A stretch of DNA of 47,649 nt from Syntrophorhabdus sp. PtaB.Bin047 (lineage in GTDB: Bacteria; Desulfobacterota; Syntrophorhabdia; Syntrophorhabdales; Syntrophorhabdaceae). A program made the position numbers and the translations under genes. The notes beneath the pieces are model-generated. The model was given only the letters and a program-made list of their open reading frames with translations, ran no database searches and was not told where the DNA came from. Positions 19,933 through 28,088 of this stretch are shown in pieces. Numbering within the stretch: position 1 is the stretch's first letter; each line of letters begins with the position of its first letter. The stretch spans positions 1 to 47,649 of the forward strand of contig MVQP01000012.1 of NCBI GenBank assembly GCA_002067235.1. Reading direction: 5' to 3'.

Positions 19933-21186
19933 ATGAAACGAGTTTCGGCAGTAATCGCCTGCATGACCTTTGTCCTTCTCCTTTGCGGCTCGGCCGGAGC
20001 CGCCGGTTATACCTACACCATCGTCGACTATCCGGGAGCTGCGCACACAGAGGCCTGGGACATCAATAACTCAGGTGTGATCATCGGATGGTACGACGCG
20101 AATTCCGATTCGTCCTGGGAACCTCACGGCTTCGTGCTGTACGAAGCGACCTGGTACAGCCTCGAGTATCCGGGTGCCATGTGGACCTTCGCCATGGGGA
20201 TCAATGACGGGGGGACCCTTGTCGGGACCTGCGTGGATCCCGGCGGCGTGGCCTTCGGGTACTCCCTGACAGCCGGCGGCTACGCGTACATCGACCCGTA
20301 CCCCTCGGCAGACGAGAGCTATGTCTATTCCGTCAATAACTCGAACACCATGGTCGGGTGGTTCTCGGGAGACAGACCCGACGTTCCCGAGGGGCTGCGC
20401 GGCTACTATGGCTATTCGCTGAGTGGAGGCGTCTACACGCTTCTTGATTATCCAGCGGGTCCTGGAGTGGTCTTCCATGCCTACGGCATAAACGATACAG
20501 ACACCATCGTCGGAGAGTGTGTGGACTTCGGAGGCACGCACTGCTGCTCCCTGGACGGCGACACGCTGTCCTTCCTCGACCGCCCCGGGGCGGACTCCAC
20601 CGTCGCCTGGGGTGTCAATAACGGCGGGGCTATCGTCGGCGAGTACACCGACGCAACGGGAACGCACGGCTTCCTGCTCGACGGCGCCACATGGACAACC
20701 CTCGATTACCCCGGAGCATATGAGACTGTTGCCCACGGGATCAACGACACAGGGGTGATCGTGGGATACTTCACCGATTCCTCGGGCACCCATGGTTTTG
20801 TGGCCACCCCCGCGACCGATCTTAAGCCCGTGGCGATCGACATCAGGCCCTGGAGCAGCACGAATCTCGTCAACGCATGGGGCTGGGGCTTCGTCCCCGT
20901 GGCGATCCTCGGCAGTCCCGCCTTTGACGCCTTTGCGATGACGGACCAGGGCAGTCTCACCTTCGGACGTACGGGAGAGGAGATGAGCATGGCCTTCTGC
21001 AGCCCCTGGGCCCTGGATGCCAATGCCGACGGGTACGCGGACCTCCTGTGCTTTTTCAGGACAAGCACGGCAGGGTTCCAATGCGGAGATACCCGGGGCA
21101 TCCTGAGGGGCGCCACTGGAGATGGGACCTCCTTCGAGGGGAAGGGCACTGTAAGGGTCTATCCCTGCCGGATGGCCTCCCGCTGA
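19933..21186 (+). CDS. Secreted HAF-repeat protein with C-terminal EF-like module
   Basis: A 417-residue exported protein. A signal peptide (1-24) with a hydrophobic core and AGA-A cleavage site is clear. Residues 30-290 hold about six repeats of 40-50 residues of the HAF type. Their hallmark is a GINDxGxIVGxY segment followed by an aromatic-rich strand (TLDYPGA), probably forming a propeller-like fold. The C-terminal part (about 298-412) is a second module, VAIDIRPW...VPVAILGSPAFD...DANADGYADLLCFF...QCGDTRG, seen at the ends of many secreted proteins and carrying a calcium-loop-like DANADGYAD. GGGAGG lies ahead of ATG 19933. Function is unknown; surface or extracellular location is inferred. 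Confidence 0.82.
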   Translation: MKRVSAVIACMTFVLLLCGSAGAAGYTYTIVDYPGAAHTEAWDINNSGVIIGWYDANSDSSWEPHGFVLYEATWYSLEYPGAMWTFAMGINDGGTLVGTCVDPGGVAFGYSLTAGGYAYIDPYPSADESYVYSVNNSNTMVGWFSGDRPDVPEGLRGYYGYSLSGGVYTLLDYPAGPGVVFHAYGINDTDTIVGECVDFGGTHCCSLDGDTLSFLDRPGADSTVAWGVNNGGAIVGEYTDATGTHGFLLDGATWTTLDYPGAYETVAHGINDTGVIVGYFTDSSGTHGFVATPATDLKPVAIDIRPWSSTNLVNAWGWGFVPVAILGSPAFDAFAMTDQGSLTFGRTGEEMSMAFCSPWALDANADGYADLLCFFRTSTAGFQCGDTRGILRGATGDGTSFEGKGTVRVYPCRMASR

Positions 21187-21237
21187 GGGTCGAAGGGTCG
21201 CCTCGTACCTTCCCGATGATGTTCCATTTCTCCATCC

Positions 21238-21266
21238 TTGCAAAGACAGAACTGATCCTGTATCAT
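21238..21266 (+). promoter_or_regulatory. Sigma-70-type promoter upstream of the UbiA gene
   Basis: TTGCAA (21238-21243) and TATCAT (21261-21266) are separated by 17 nt. They lie 31 nt upstream of the ATG, which has its own GGGAGGG ribosome binding site. The elements deviate by two and one bases from consensus. Confidence 0.5.
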
Positions 21267-21297
21267 TAGACACTCATTCGAATTGGGAGGGTGGAAA

Positions 21298-22185
21298 ATG
21301 AGGTACATACTCGGACCCATGAAGGTCCCCTTTCTGATCCTCACGCCGATGTGCATCCTCGTGGGGATATCGACGGCCATGTGGTCAGGGGCACGGATCG
21401 ATGCAGTCTCCGTCGTGCTCATCGTTATCGGCGCCGTCTGCGCCCACATCAGCGTCAATGCCCTGAACGAATACTGCGATTTCAAGAGCGGCCTTGATTT
21501 CAGGACTGAGAGGACTCCCTTCAGCGGCGGCAGCGGGGCGCTCCAGGAGAGGCCTGACAAGGCGGGATGGGCGCTCGCGACGGGCATAATATCCCTGGTC
21601 ATCTGTTTCGCCATCGGGATGTACTTCGTCTTCACCGTCGGCGCGCTGCTTTTTCCCCTGGGACTCACGGGAATGGCGCTTATCGTCTTCTACACCCAGT
21701 GGATCACGAAGAAACCGATCGTCTGCCTCATTGCCCCCGGCCTTGCCTTCGGCCCTCTCATGGTCCTGGGCACGCATTTCGTCCTCACCGGCAGCTACTC
21801 CGCAACTGCCCTTCTTGCGTCCCTGGTGCCGGGGTTCCTCGTGAGCGACCTTCTCCTTCTCAACCAGTTCCCCGACGTGGAGGCCGACAGGACGGTGGGA
21901 AGGAGACACCTTCCCATCCTCCTGGGAAGAAGGAACGTGGCAAGGATATACATACTCTTCCTTGCCGCCTCGTATGTGCCACTCTTCCTCGGCTACGCCC
22001 TCGGCGTCTTCCCCGTCCACGCCTTCCTTGCCCTTGCCACGACGGTCATAGGCATCCAGACATCCCGGGGGGTCCTGAGATACTCCGAGGAAATGAAGAG
22101 CCTCGTTCCCTATCTGGGCAAGAACGTGATCATCAACCTCGCCACCCCGGCGCTTCTTGCCCTCGGCCTCATGATCGCGTCGTGA
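21298..22185 (+). CDS. UbiA-family prenyltransferase
   Basis: An integral membrane aromatic prenyltransferase of about 295 residues and seven to nine predicted helices. The two aspartate-rich prenyl-diphosphate motifs appear as NALNEYCDFKSGLD (about 54-67) and NQFPDVEADRTVGRRHLP (about 188-205). The family makes quinones, hemes and related prenylated lipids. The spacing resembles MenA-like members, but the acceptor cannot be told from sequence. A TTG codon lies five codons upstream in frame. I chose ATG 21298 because GGGAGGG sits 7 nt ahead of it and the TTG overlaps that site. It is convergent with the response-regulator gene. Confidence 0.87.
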   Translation: MRYILGPMKVPFLILTPMCILVGISTAMWSGARIDAVSVVLIVIGAVCAHISVNALNEYCDFKSGLDFRTERTPFSGGSGALQERPDKAGWALATGIISLVICFAIGMYFVFTVGALLFPLGLTGMALIVFYTQWITKKPIVCLIAPGLAFGPLMVLGTHFVLTGSYSATALLASLVPGFLVSDLLLLNQFPDVEADRTVGRRHLPILLGRRNVARIYILFLAASYVPLFLGYALGVFPVHAFLALATTVIGIQTSRGVLRYSEEMKSLVPYLGKNVIINLATPALLALGLMIAS

Positions 22186-22193
22186 TGCCCGGT

Positions 22194-22224
22194 ACCCTGC
22201 GGGAGCACTCGAAAGCGACAGGGT
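22194..22224. other. Weak hairpin between convergent genes
   Basis: ACCCTG (22194-22199) can pair with CAGGGT (22219-22224) in the 51-nt gap between the UbiA and response-regulator genes. The stem is only 6 bp and there is no T-run, so a termination role is only possible. Confidence 0.25.
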
Positions 22225-22236
22225 CTTGAAAGATTC

Positions 22237-22677
22237 CTACATCACTTCGTATTCGTCGACCTTCCACCTGTGCAGCTTCTCGACGGCGCTTTCGGCCGCC
22301 TTCAGGAGGACATTGATGTCCACGGGCTTGACGAAAAAGTCATCGAAACCAGCCTCGCGACACTCTATCTGGCCAAAGATATTCACGTAGCCCGTGAGGG
22401 CATGGATGATGGCAATGCGGTTCTTCTTGCGTATCAGCCTGCAGAGATCGACACCGCTCATCCCGGGCAGGTTGAGGTCCAGGAACATTATCATGACGGT
22501 CTCGTTCTCCAGCATGCCAAGGGCCGTTTCGGCGCTTTCCGCCGTCAGCGCCTGATAACCGCTCCTCTCGAATATCTGTTGCAATGTGCCAAGAATGGCC
22601 GGCTCGTCGTCGACTATCAACACCTTCTTTGGATTCATAGTGGTTGTCCCCCGTGACGAGTTTGGATCATCGGGCAT
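22237..22677 (-). CDS. Single-domain response regulator
   Basis: A receiver-only protein. The acidic pocket (VLIVDDEPAI), the phospho-acceptor aspartate in MFLDLNLPGMSG and the FFVKP lysine are all present, with no output domain. Two starts are possible. ATG 22677 overlaps the stop of the upstream kinase-like gene, which suggests coupling, and gives 146 residues. ATG 22638 (MNPKKVLIV) gives 133 residues and the usual N-terminus, with a GGGGG stretch upstream. It pairs with the HisKA-only protein encoded just before it and may act by protein contact or as a phosphate sink. Confidence 0.85.
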   Translation of the reverse strand: MPDDPNSSRGTTTMNPKKVLIVDDEPAILGTLQQIFERSGYQALTAESAETALGMLENETVMIMFLDLNLPGMSGVDLCRLIRKKNRIAIIHALTGYVNIFGQIECREAGFDDFFVKPVDINVLLKAAESAVEKLHRWKVDEYEVM

Positions 22678-23086
22678 CCCCTTCGGGCGGCCTGCCTATG
22701 TCTGTGATCTTGATGTTACCTATGTAATCACGATTCGAATACTTTTTCAATCCCATTAGTTCCCTGGTTATCGCGCCGATCCTCTGCACCTGCTCGTTCA
22801 TCATCTCGAGCGCCTCCCGCGTCCGGTCATCGGTGTTGTCCATGGACAGGAGGTAGATGCGGGCGCTGATGATCTGAAGCGGCTGGTTCACTTCATGGCA
22901 GATCGCGCCAGCCATCTCGAGCGCGGCCGAGAGCCTGGCGCTATGCCGCTCCTCTTCCTCCGCCTTCCTGTACCCTGCCCTCAACTCCTCGAGTTCCTGA
23001 ACTCTCCGTTTCAGGGTGGCGATCTCGCGGAGGAGCTCCCGGTTTATGCCAGCCGTGCCTTTCATATCACCATACCACGGTGCCAT
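22667..23086 (-). CDS. HisKA-domain protein lacking a kinase catalytic domain
   Basis: A 139-residue protein with an N-terminal coiled coil (about 14-50) followed by a HisKA dimerisation/phospho-acceptor segment, AGAICHEVNQPLQI, whose histidine is at about residue 64. It ends about 60 residues later with no HATPase domain and no N, G1 or G2 boxes. It cannot autophosphorylate alone. It could be a phosphotransfer shuttle, a partner for another kinase, or a remnant. It overlaps the receiver gene downstream by 11 nt. The start may instead be the internal ATG at about 23065 (MKGTAGINREL); neither has a strong ribosome binding site. Confidence 0.7.
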   Translation of the reverse strand: MAPWYGDMKGTAGINRELLREIATLKRRVQELEELRAGYRKAEEEERHSARLSAALEMAGAICHEVNQPLQIISARIYLLSMDNTDDRTREALEMMNEQVQRIGAITRELMGLKKYSNRDYIGNIKITDIGRPPEGDAR

Positions 23087-23313
23087 CCAGTACCCGTGAC
23101 CAGCACGCTCGAACCATCTCCGCCGTTCTCAGCGGATACTCGAAAGGCGTGCGCAACGGAACCACTGTCACCTCATCAGTTGGACGCGGTATACACCTTG
23201 TTCTCATTATCGGCGGATATGCTGACAACTTTAGACCCTCTCCAATACTCATTGCTGACCTGGAAGACCAATTATTCCAACGCCTGACCGATCGTAGCCA
23301 GGAAGACAACAAT

Positions 23314-23472
23314 CAATTGACCAAACTCCAATAACAAATGAAGAAGATAATAACCAATTCACCAATAACCAATTGAACAAAGGGAAGGACACAACCGACT
23401 GCCTGTATCGCTTTTTTGGTCATTGGTCATTGTTTGTTCTTTTGTTTATTGGAGTTTGGTTATTGGTCATTA
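23314..23472. repeat. Heptad array 8, inverted (GGTCATT/GGTTATT dialect)
   Basis: The left arm (23314-23378) contains ACCAAACTCCAATAAC and CCAATAACCAATTG. The right arm (23412-23472) contains GGTCATTGGTCATTG, GTTTATTGGAGTTTGG and TTATTGGTCATTA. The outer parts are near-perfect complements: CCAAACTCCAATAA against TTATTGGAGTTTGG. The right arm runs into the B3/4 gene and provides its stop codon. The 23087-23459 spacer has no gene; apart from this array I see nothing in it. Confidence 0.83.
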
Positions 23473-24170
23473 TCCTCTTTATTCGTCATTTCGGTCCCTT
23501 CGAACACCGTGAGGCCCCTGACGTGCCCGCCGGCGAAGCGGGTCATGACCTCCGCGGCCACACCCAGCCCTTCCCTCAGATAGACCCCCTCTATACCGGG
23601 GACGGCATAGGAATAGAAAAGGACGTTGCGCGTATCCTCCCGCACCCTCGTCTTTTCATCCGCCCCCTGGCAAAGGACACAGACGATGCCCTTTTCATCC
23701 CGGAGCACGACCTCCCCCTCGACAGTCGTGAACCGGCGGCCTCCCATTCCGGCACACACCTCGCCGCCCCTGGCCACATCGAGCGTGAGCCCGCCTTCGA
23801 TACGGTCGTGGTCCGTGACCGCCACGAGTATGCCGGCACACATCTCAGCCATGAAGTGCGCGTCCACCATAAGGTTGTACCTCGGAAAGCCGCTCAGGAC
23901 CGTTCTTCTGAGATGCCCGGGCAGAGGACAGTCGAACCCGAAGCTCCGGAAAAAGCTGTCATAAAGGTCGATACGGGCGGAGATGCCGGAGAGCGTCTCA
24001 CGCTTTCTCATCTTTCGCAGGAGGTCCCTCCTGTGCCTGTCAAACCCGGCTGCGTCGCTCAAAGGCAGGCAGTCGGATATGAGTGTCAACCCGAACGCGA
24101 CCCCCGGATACCTCGCCTTGTAGGCGGGCGAGACCGAGAGGTCAATCCATGTCGCTCCGTTCCCTTCCAC
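23460..24170 (-). CDS. Stand-alone B3/B4 (Phe-tRNA synthetase-like) domain protein
   Basis: A protein of about 236 residues with the B3/4 fold found in the beta subunit of phenylalanyl-tRNA synthetase. The core runs from FPRYNLMVDAHF through VAVTDHDRIEGGLTLDVARGGE to GIVCVLCQGADEKTRV. Free-standing members are a known but poorly studied group, often proposed to handle amino acids or mischarged tRNA. I chose GTG 24170 because AGGAGGT sits 5 nt upstream of it. A longer reading from 24203 lacks such a site. The last residues, MTNKEDNDQ and the stop, lie in a repeat array, so the C-terminus is repeat-derived. Confidence 0.75.
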   Translation of the reverse strand: MEGNGATWIDLSVSPAYKARYPGVAFGLTLISDCLPLSDAAGFDRHRRDLLRKMRKRETLSGISARIDLYDSFFRSFGFDCPLPGHLRRTVLSGFPRYNLMVDAHFMAEMCAGILVAVTDHDRIEGGLTLDVARGGEVCAGMGGRRFTTVEGEVVLRDEKGIVCVLCQGADEKTRVREDTRNVLFYSYAVPGIEGVYLREGLGVAAEVMTRFAGGHVRGLTVFEGTEMTNKEDNDQ

Positions 24171-24388
24171 TGCGCACCTCCTGTCTTTAGGCACTTTCAC
24201 CACGGCCGGTTCGATGGTTCACGCTGATTCTACCGTATTATACCCCCTTTCTGGCACGGGCAACAGTGTGTAGCAGCCCGGAGGTCTCCGTCCAAACCCC
24301 TCCGGAGCGAAAGGGTTATGAACAACGGATCTTTACCATGCGCTGTCGCCGGCACGCGCCTCTCTTTCCTGCATTCATCCCCTGTCCC

Positions 24389-24417
24389 TTGAAATCGGAT
24401 GGTCGCTGGCCTAATAT
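24389..24417 (+). promoter_or_regulatory. Sigma-70-type promoter upstream of the phasin-ubiB pair
   Basis: TTGAAA (24389-24394) and TAATAT (24412-24417) are separated by exactly 17 nt. They lie about 105 nt upstream of the phasin-like start. The rest of the 24171-24521 spacer holds a CCGGAGG/CCTCCGG hairpin (24278-24305) and no gene that I can support. Confidence 0.6.
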
Positions 24418-24521
24418 ATTCTATAAGCTGAGGATACGCGCCTTCTGACGGGAAGGAATCGGATCCCCGTGAAGCCGGCCGCCGCTGGAAGGCCCGTAGG
24501 TTCTTCAACAAAGGGGGAGAC

Positions 24522-24836
24522 ATGGATATTATCCGGAAAGCAGTGTACATGGGACTTGGCGCCATCAGCATGACAAAGGACAAGGCCGAAGAACTGGTTG
24601 ACGATCTCATCAAGCGCGGAGAGGTGGCCAGCGCGGAGAGGTTCAAGACCATCGACAAGCTGCTCAAGGAGGCGGACAAGCAGGAGAAGGAGTTTCAACA
24701 CAAGGTATCCGCGGCCGTGCAAAAGGTTATCGTCGAGATGGGGCTTCCCACGCGGAAAGACCTGGCAGAGATCGCCGAGACGCTAAAGAACATCGAGGCG
24801 AAGATGTCCTCCCGGGAAAAGAAGGACGCGGGTTAG
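24522..24836 (+). CDS. Phasin-superfamily-like helical protein
   Basis: A 104-residue, highly helical, charged protein with the pattern of the PhaI/PhaF-type phasin superfamily. It has an N-terminal AVYMGLGAISMTKDKAEELVDDLIKRGE segment followed by a coiled-coil tail. Such proteins bind polyester granules or act as small helical scaffolds, and many bacteria without granules have them next to UbiB-like kinases. AAGGGGGAG precedes ATG 24522. It is 3 nt upstream of the UbiB gene, so the two are probably one transcription unit. No PHA synthase gene is seen in the window, so a granule role is not supported here. Confidence 0.75.
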   Translation: MDIIRKAVYMGLGAISMTKDKAEELVDDLIKRGEVASAERFKTIDKLLKEADKQEKEFQHKVSAAVQKVIVEMGLPTRKDLAEIAETLKNIEAKMSSREKKDAG

Positions 24837-24839
24837 CAG

Positions 24840-26519
24840 GTGCCCTTCTTTCGAGCTCGTGAGGCGTACCGGGACCTGAAACGGTACAGCCAGATCGCCT
24901 CCGTCCTTGCCCACCATGGCTTCACGGAAGTGCTGGACAGGCTCAAGGCGCGATACCATGTTCCGGAGAGGCGTAAGCCGCTCATCAAGGAGCGTGTTAC
25001 CGAAAGGCCTCCGACCTCGGTGCGGCTGCGCCTCGTCTTCGAGGAACTGGGCCCGACCTTCATAAAACTGGGCCAGATACTGAGCAGCCGTCCCGATATA
25101 CTGCCGCCGGATTACATAAAGGAGCTGAGCAAACTCCAGGATGACGTGCCTCCCTTCCCTTTTGAGGAAGTCAGGGCCCTGGTCGAAACACAGTTCGGAC
25201 GCCCGCTCGCGGAGCTTTTTTCCTTCTTCGAGGAGAAGCCGGTCGCGGCAGCATCCCTCGCCCAGGTCCACCGGGCCAGAACGCCGGCGGGTGAAGAAGT
25301 GGCGGTCAAGGTGCAGCGGAAAGGCATCGAGGAGGTCATCGAGACCGACATCCGCATACTGAGGGAGTTCGCGGGCCTCACCGAACGGCATGTCCCGGAG
25401 AGCCGGTATTTCGGCCCCTCTGAGCTCGTGGAAGAGTTTGCGAGGACCATCCGGCATGAACTCGATTTCGTCAGGGAAGGACGGAACATTGACCGCTTCA
25501 GGGCCCACTTCGCCAGTACCGCCACGGTCTATATTCCGAAGGTGCACTGGGACCTGACGTCATCGAGGGTCCTGACGATAGAGTTCATCACGGGGATCAA
25601 GATATCCGACGTCGACCGCCTCACGGCCGCCGGCCTTGACCGGAAGACCATTGCCGTGAACGGGGCCAATCTGACCCTCGAGGAGATATTCGAGCTCCGC
25701 CGTTTTCACGCCGATCCTCACCCCGGGAACGTCTTCGTCCTCGACAACAACGTGATAGCGCCTGTTGACTTCGGCATGACGGGGACCATTGATGAGGAGA
25801 CCTCAGAGCAGATGACCGGCATATTCGTGGCCGTCATGCAGAAGGATGTGGACACTCTCGTCGGGCTGCTGCGAACGATCGGCATCGTTGGAGAACCCTA
25901 TGATGAGCGTGCCTTCAAGCTTGAGCTGCACGATCTCTTCGACCGTTACTACGGCGTGCCTTTGAACAGGCTCGATATCGGGACCATCACCAGGGAGCTC
26001 ATGACCATCGTTCACCGGCACAGATTGAGGCTCCCGTCGGAGTTCGCCATGATAGGCAAGGCCCTCCTCATCAGCGAGGGCGTGGGCAGGCTGCTCTATC
26101 CTGACTTCAACATCATCGAGACGGCACGGCCCTACGCCCGAAGGATCCTTCTGCGCAGATTCGACCCGGCGAGACAGCTGCGCGGACTTTCCAGGGTGGC
26201 CGACGAGGTCGTCGCGTTATTGAGGACCCTGCCGCCGGACACGAGAGAGATACTCTCCATGATACGGAAGGGAAAGCTCGCCATGCGCTTCGAACATCGC
26301 GGGCTGGAGCTTCTCACGGACGAGGTCGACCGGTCGAGCAACCGCATCAGTTTCGCCCTGGTGATAGCAGCACTCATCATAGGATCCTCTCTCATCTTCC
26401 AGACTGGGGTGGGCCCAACCATCTTCGGTTACCCCATCGTGGGTCTCGGCGGCTTTCTCCTCGCCAGCATCCTCGGGATATGGCTTCTCATCGGCATCAT
26501 GCGGTCAAAGAGGCTTTGA
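24840..26519 (+). CDS. ubiB: UbiB/ABC1/AarF-family atypical kinase
   Basis: A 559-residue member of the UbiB family, atypical protein-kinase-like ATPases needed for quinone biosynthesis or lipid handling. The KxGQ signature is in FIKLGQILSSRPDILP (about residue 74-89). The A-rich nucleotide loop AAASLAQVHRA, the ELDFxxEGxN motif, HADPHPGN and DFGMTG (the metal-binding DFG) follow in order. Two C-terminal transmembrane helices (about 505-525 and 530-553) match the family anchor. The start is GTG 24840, 3 nt after the phasin-like stop, with only a weak ribosome binding site, which suggests coupling. A UbiA prenyltransferase is encoded 3 kb upstream, but not adjacent. Confidence 0.92.
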   Translation: MPFFRAREAYRDLKRYSQIASVLAHHGFTEVLDRLKARYHVPERRKPLIKERVTERPPTSVRLRLVFEELGPTFIKLGQILSSRPDILPPDYIKELSKLQDDVPPFPFEEVRALVETQFGRPLAELFSFFEEKPVAAASLAQVHRARTPAGEEVAVKVQRKGIEEVIETDIRILREFAGLTERHVPESRYFGPSELVEEFARTIRHELDFVREGRNIDRFRAHFASTATVYIPKVHWDLTSSRVLTIEFITGIKISDVDRLTAAGLDRKTIAVNGANLTLEEIFELRRFHADPHPGNVFVLDNNVIAPVDFGMTGTIDEETSEQMTGIFVAVMQKDVDTLVGLLRTIGIVGEPYDERAFKLELHDLFDRYYGVPLNRLDIGTITRELMTIVHRHRLRLPSEFAMIGKALLISEGVGRLLYPDFNIIETARPYARRILLRRFDPARQLRGLSRVADEVVALLRTLPPDTREILSMIRKGKLAMRFEHRGLELLTDEVDRSSNRISFALVIAALIIGSSLIFQTGVGPTIFGYPIVGLGGFLLASILGIWLLIGIMRSKRL

Positions 26520-26602
26520 ACAAGGCTTGAGTGACTTGACAGGCTGCCGGGGGTCAGACAACAGGTCCCGGGCGGGAGAGCCTATTCACCCGCCATCAAC
26601 CG

Positions 26603-28087
26603 TTACCCCTGTGCAGGGGTTGCGATAGCGGGGTCGTCGCCGAGGGGCAGGTCGATGATCACCAGAAGGCCTCCGTCCACCGCATTCCGGGCGGCCACGG
26701 AACCCCGATGGAGGACTACGGCGCTCTTCGTGATGGCAAGCCCGAGGCCGGTGCCACCGCTTTGCCTCTCCCGCGCCGCAGATACGCGGTAGAATGGCCG
26801 GAAAAGGTGGGGAAGGTCCGCCTCGGGCACACCGCTGCCGTGGTCCCGAACGCTTATCCATACGTGTTCGGAACCTTCCTCGAAACCCCTTGTAAGGCGG
26901 ACCTCCACCACGGTATTGTCGACGGTGTACCGTATGGCATTGCGGATGATGTTCTCGATCCCCCTGCGCAGCCATTCCTCGTTTCCCGTGACGACGCATG
27001 GTTCGCTCTCGAGAAGGCGCACGCCGCGGCCGCGGCCACCCGCCTCGAAGTTTGCATCCTCCACGATCTCTCCGAGGAGCAGGGCAAGGTCAACGGGGGC
27101 CATGTCAACGGACGAAATATTGCCTTCCATGCGGGTCAGTTCGAGAACCTGTCCTATCATCTCGTTGAGCGCCATGGCCTCCTTCTCGATCCTGTTCAGG
27201 GTCGAAGGGGCTGCCGCGGTGCCCTGGCGCCTCAGAAGCTCAACGGCGATGGTGAGCCGCGCCAGGGGAGAGCGCAGTTCATGGGAGACATCCTGCACCA
27301 GTCTGCGCTGCTGGGTGACCAGGGATTCGATGCGCTCGGCCATCATGTCGAAATCGTGTGCAAGCTCCGAAAGTTCGTCCTTCCACAGGGCCTTCCTCCT
27401 GCCCGATCTTGCGGAAAGCTCACCAGCGGCGAACCTGCGCGCGGCTTCCCGGAGCCTCACTATGGGTGAGGTCAGGTAACGGGCCAGCAGATAGCACGCA
27501 CCTCCCGAGATGAGCAGCGTCATGAAGAGTCTGAGAAGAGAGAAGGGCTGACCTGGAGGGAAAAAAAAGCCGGGGCCGAAGATCATGGGCGGTGGCGGCC
27601 CGTGTCCCGGAGGAGGCGGCGGGGCAAAAACGCTTCGGGGGATGTCGCCGACCACAATATGGTCCTTGCCTTCCTCGCCGCCCATCGGGAGAGCAAGGAA
27701 CATTCCGGTTCGCGACCGGGACAGTTCCGCCCGTCCTGTCCGCCGTGCTGTGCCGGCGACCTCTTCGATGCTCCGCGGCAGCGAACGGCCCAAAAGGTCT
27801 CTGCCTGCCCCATCGACAACGTACGCGTCGATCCCGGACAGGCTTTTCAGCCTCCGGGCGGACCTTTCCAGCGCGTCATGGTCCGAAGCCCCTATATGTT
27901 CCATCACCGTGTGGCCGTAAAACACCAGAACCGGCCCCACGGTGCGCCTGATGCGGTCATCGTGAGGTCCTCCTCCGAAGGGCCCGGTACGGCTCACCCA
28001 GTCGAGGCCTATCTGGGCAGCTATGACGAGAAGGGATGAAAACCAGAAACAGAGATATATCTTAAGGAAAATGCCGCGAACAGGCAT
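26603..28087 (-). CDS. CpxA-like sensor histidine kinase
   Basis: A 494-residue sensor kinase. A transmembrane helix (about 7-29), a periplasmic domain (30-182) ending in a striking proline/glycine/phenylalanine-rich stretch (APPPPPGHGPPPP...), a second helix (183-205), HAMP (about 205-258), HisKA with H269 in DVSHELRSPLARL, and an HATPase with IENIIRNAIRYTV, DHGSGV and GGTGLGLAI follow. The order and motifs are those of the CpxA type of envelope-stress kinase. The start lies 1 nt after the stop of its response regulator, so the two genes form an operon. The proline-rich periplasmic tail is unusual and may be a sensing or spacing element. Confidence 0.9.
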   Translation of the reverse strand: MPVRGIFLKIYLCFWFSSLLVIAAQIGLDWVSRTGPFGGGPHDDRIRRTVGPVLVFYGHTVMEHIGASDHDALERSARRLKSLSGIDAYVVDGAGRDLLGRSLPRSIEEVAGTARRTGRAELSRSRTGMFLALPMGGEEGKDHIVVGDIPRSVFAPPPPPGHGPPPPMIFGPGFFFPPGQPFSLLRLFMTLLISGGACYLLARYLTSPIVRLREAARRFAAGELSARSGRRKALWKDELSELAHDFDMMAERIESLVTQQRRLVQDVSHELRSPLARLTIAVELLRRQGTAAAPSTLNRIEKEAMALNEMIGQVLELTRMEGNISSVDMAPVDLALLLGEIVEDANFEAGGRGRGVRLLESEPCVVTGNEEWLRRGIENIIRNAIRYTVDNTVVEVRLTRGFEEGSEHVWISVRDHGSGVPEADLPHLFRPFYRVSAARERQSGGTGLGLAITKSAVVLHRGSVAARNAVDGGLLVIIDLPLGDDPAIATPAQG

Positions 28088-28088
28088 G

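Noticed and set aside
24251..24275. Sigma-54 promoter ahead of the phasin-like gene (TGGCAC)
   Set aside because: The -24-like TGGCAC is not followed by a TTGC element at the right distance. The TTGAAA/TAATAT pair downstream is better.
26520..26602. Terminator between ubiB and the CpxA-like gene
   Set aside because: A GC-rich GCCGGG...CCCGGGC stretch is present, but pairing is imperfect and there is no T-run.
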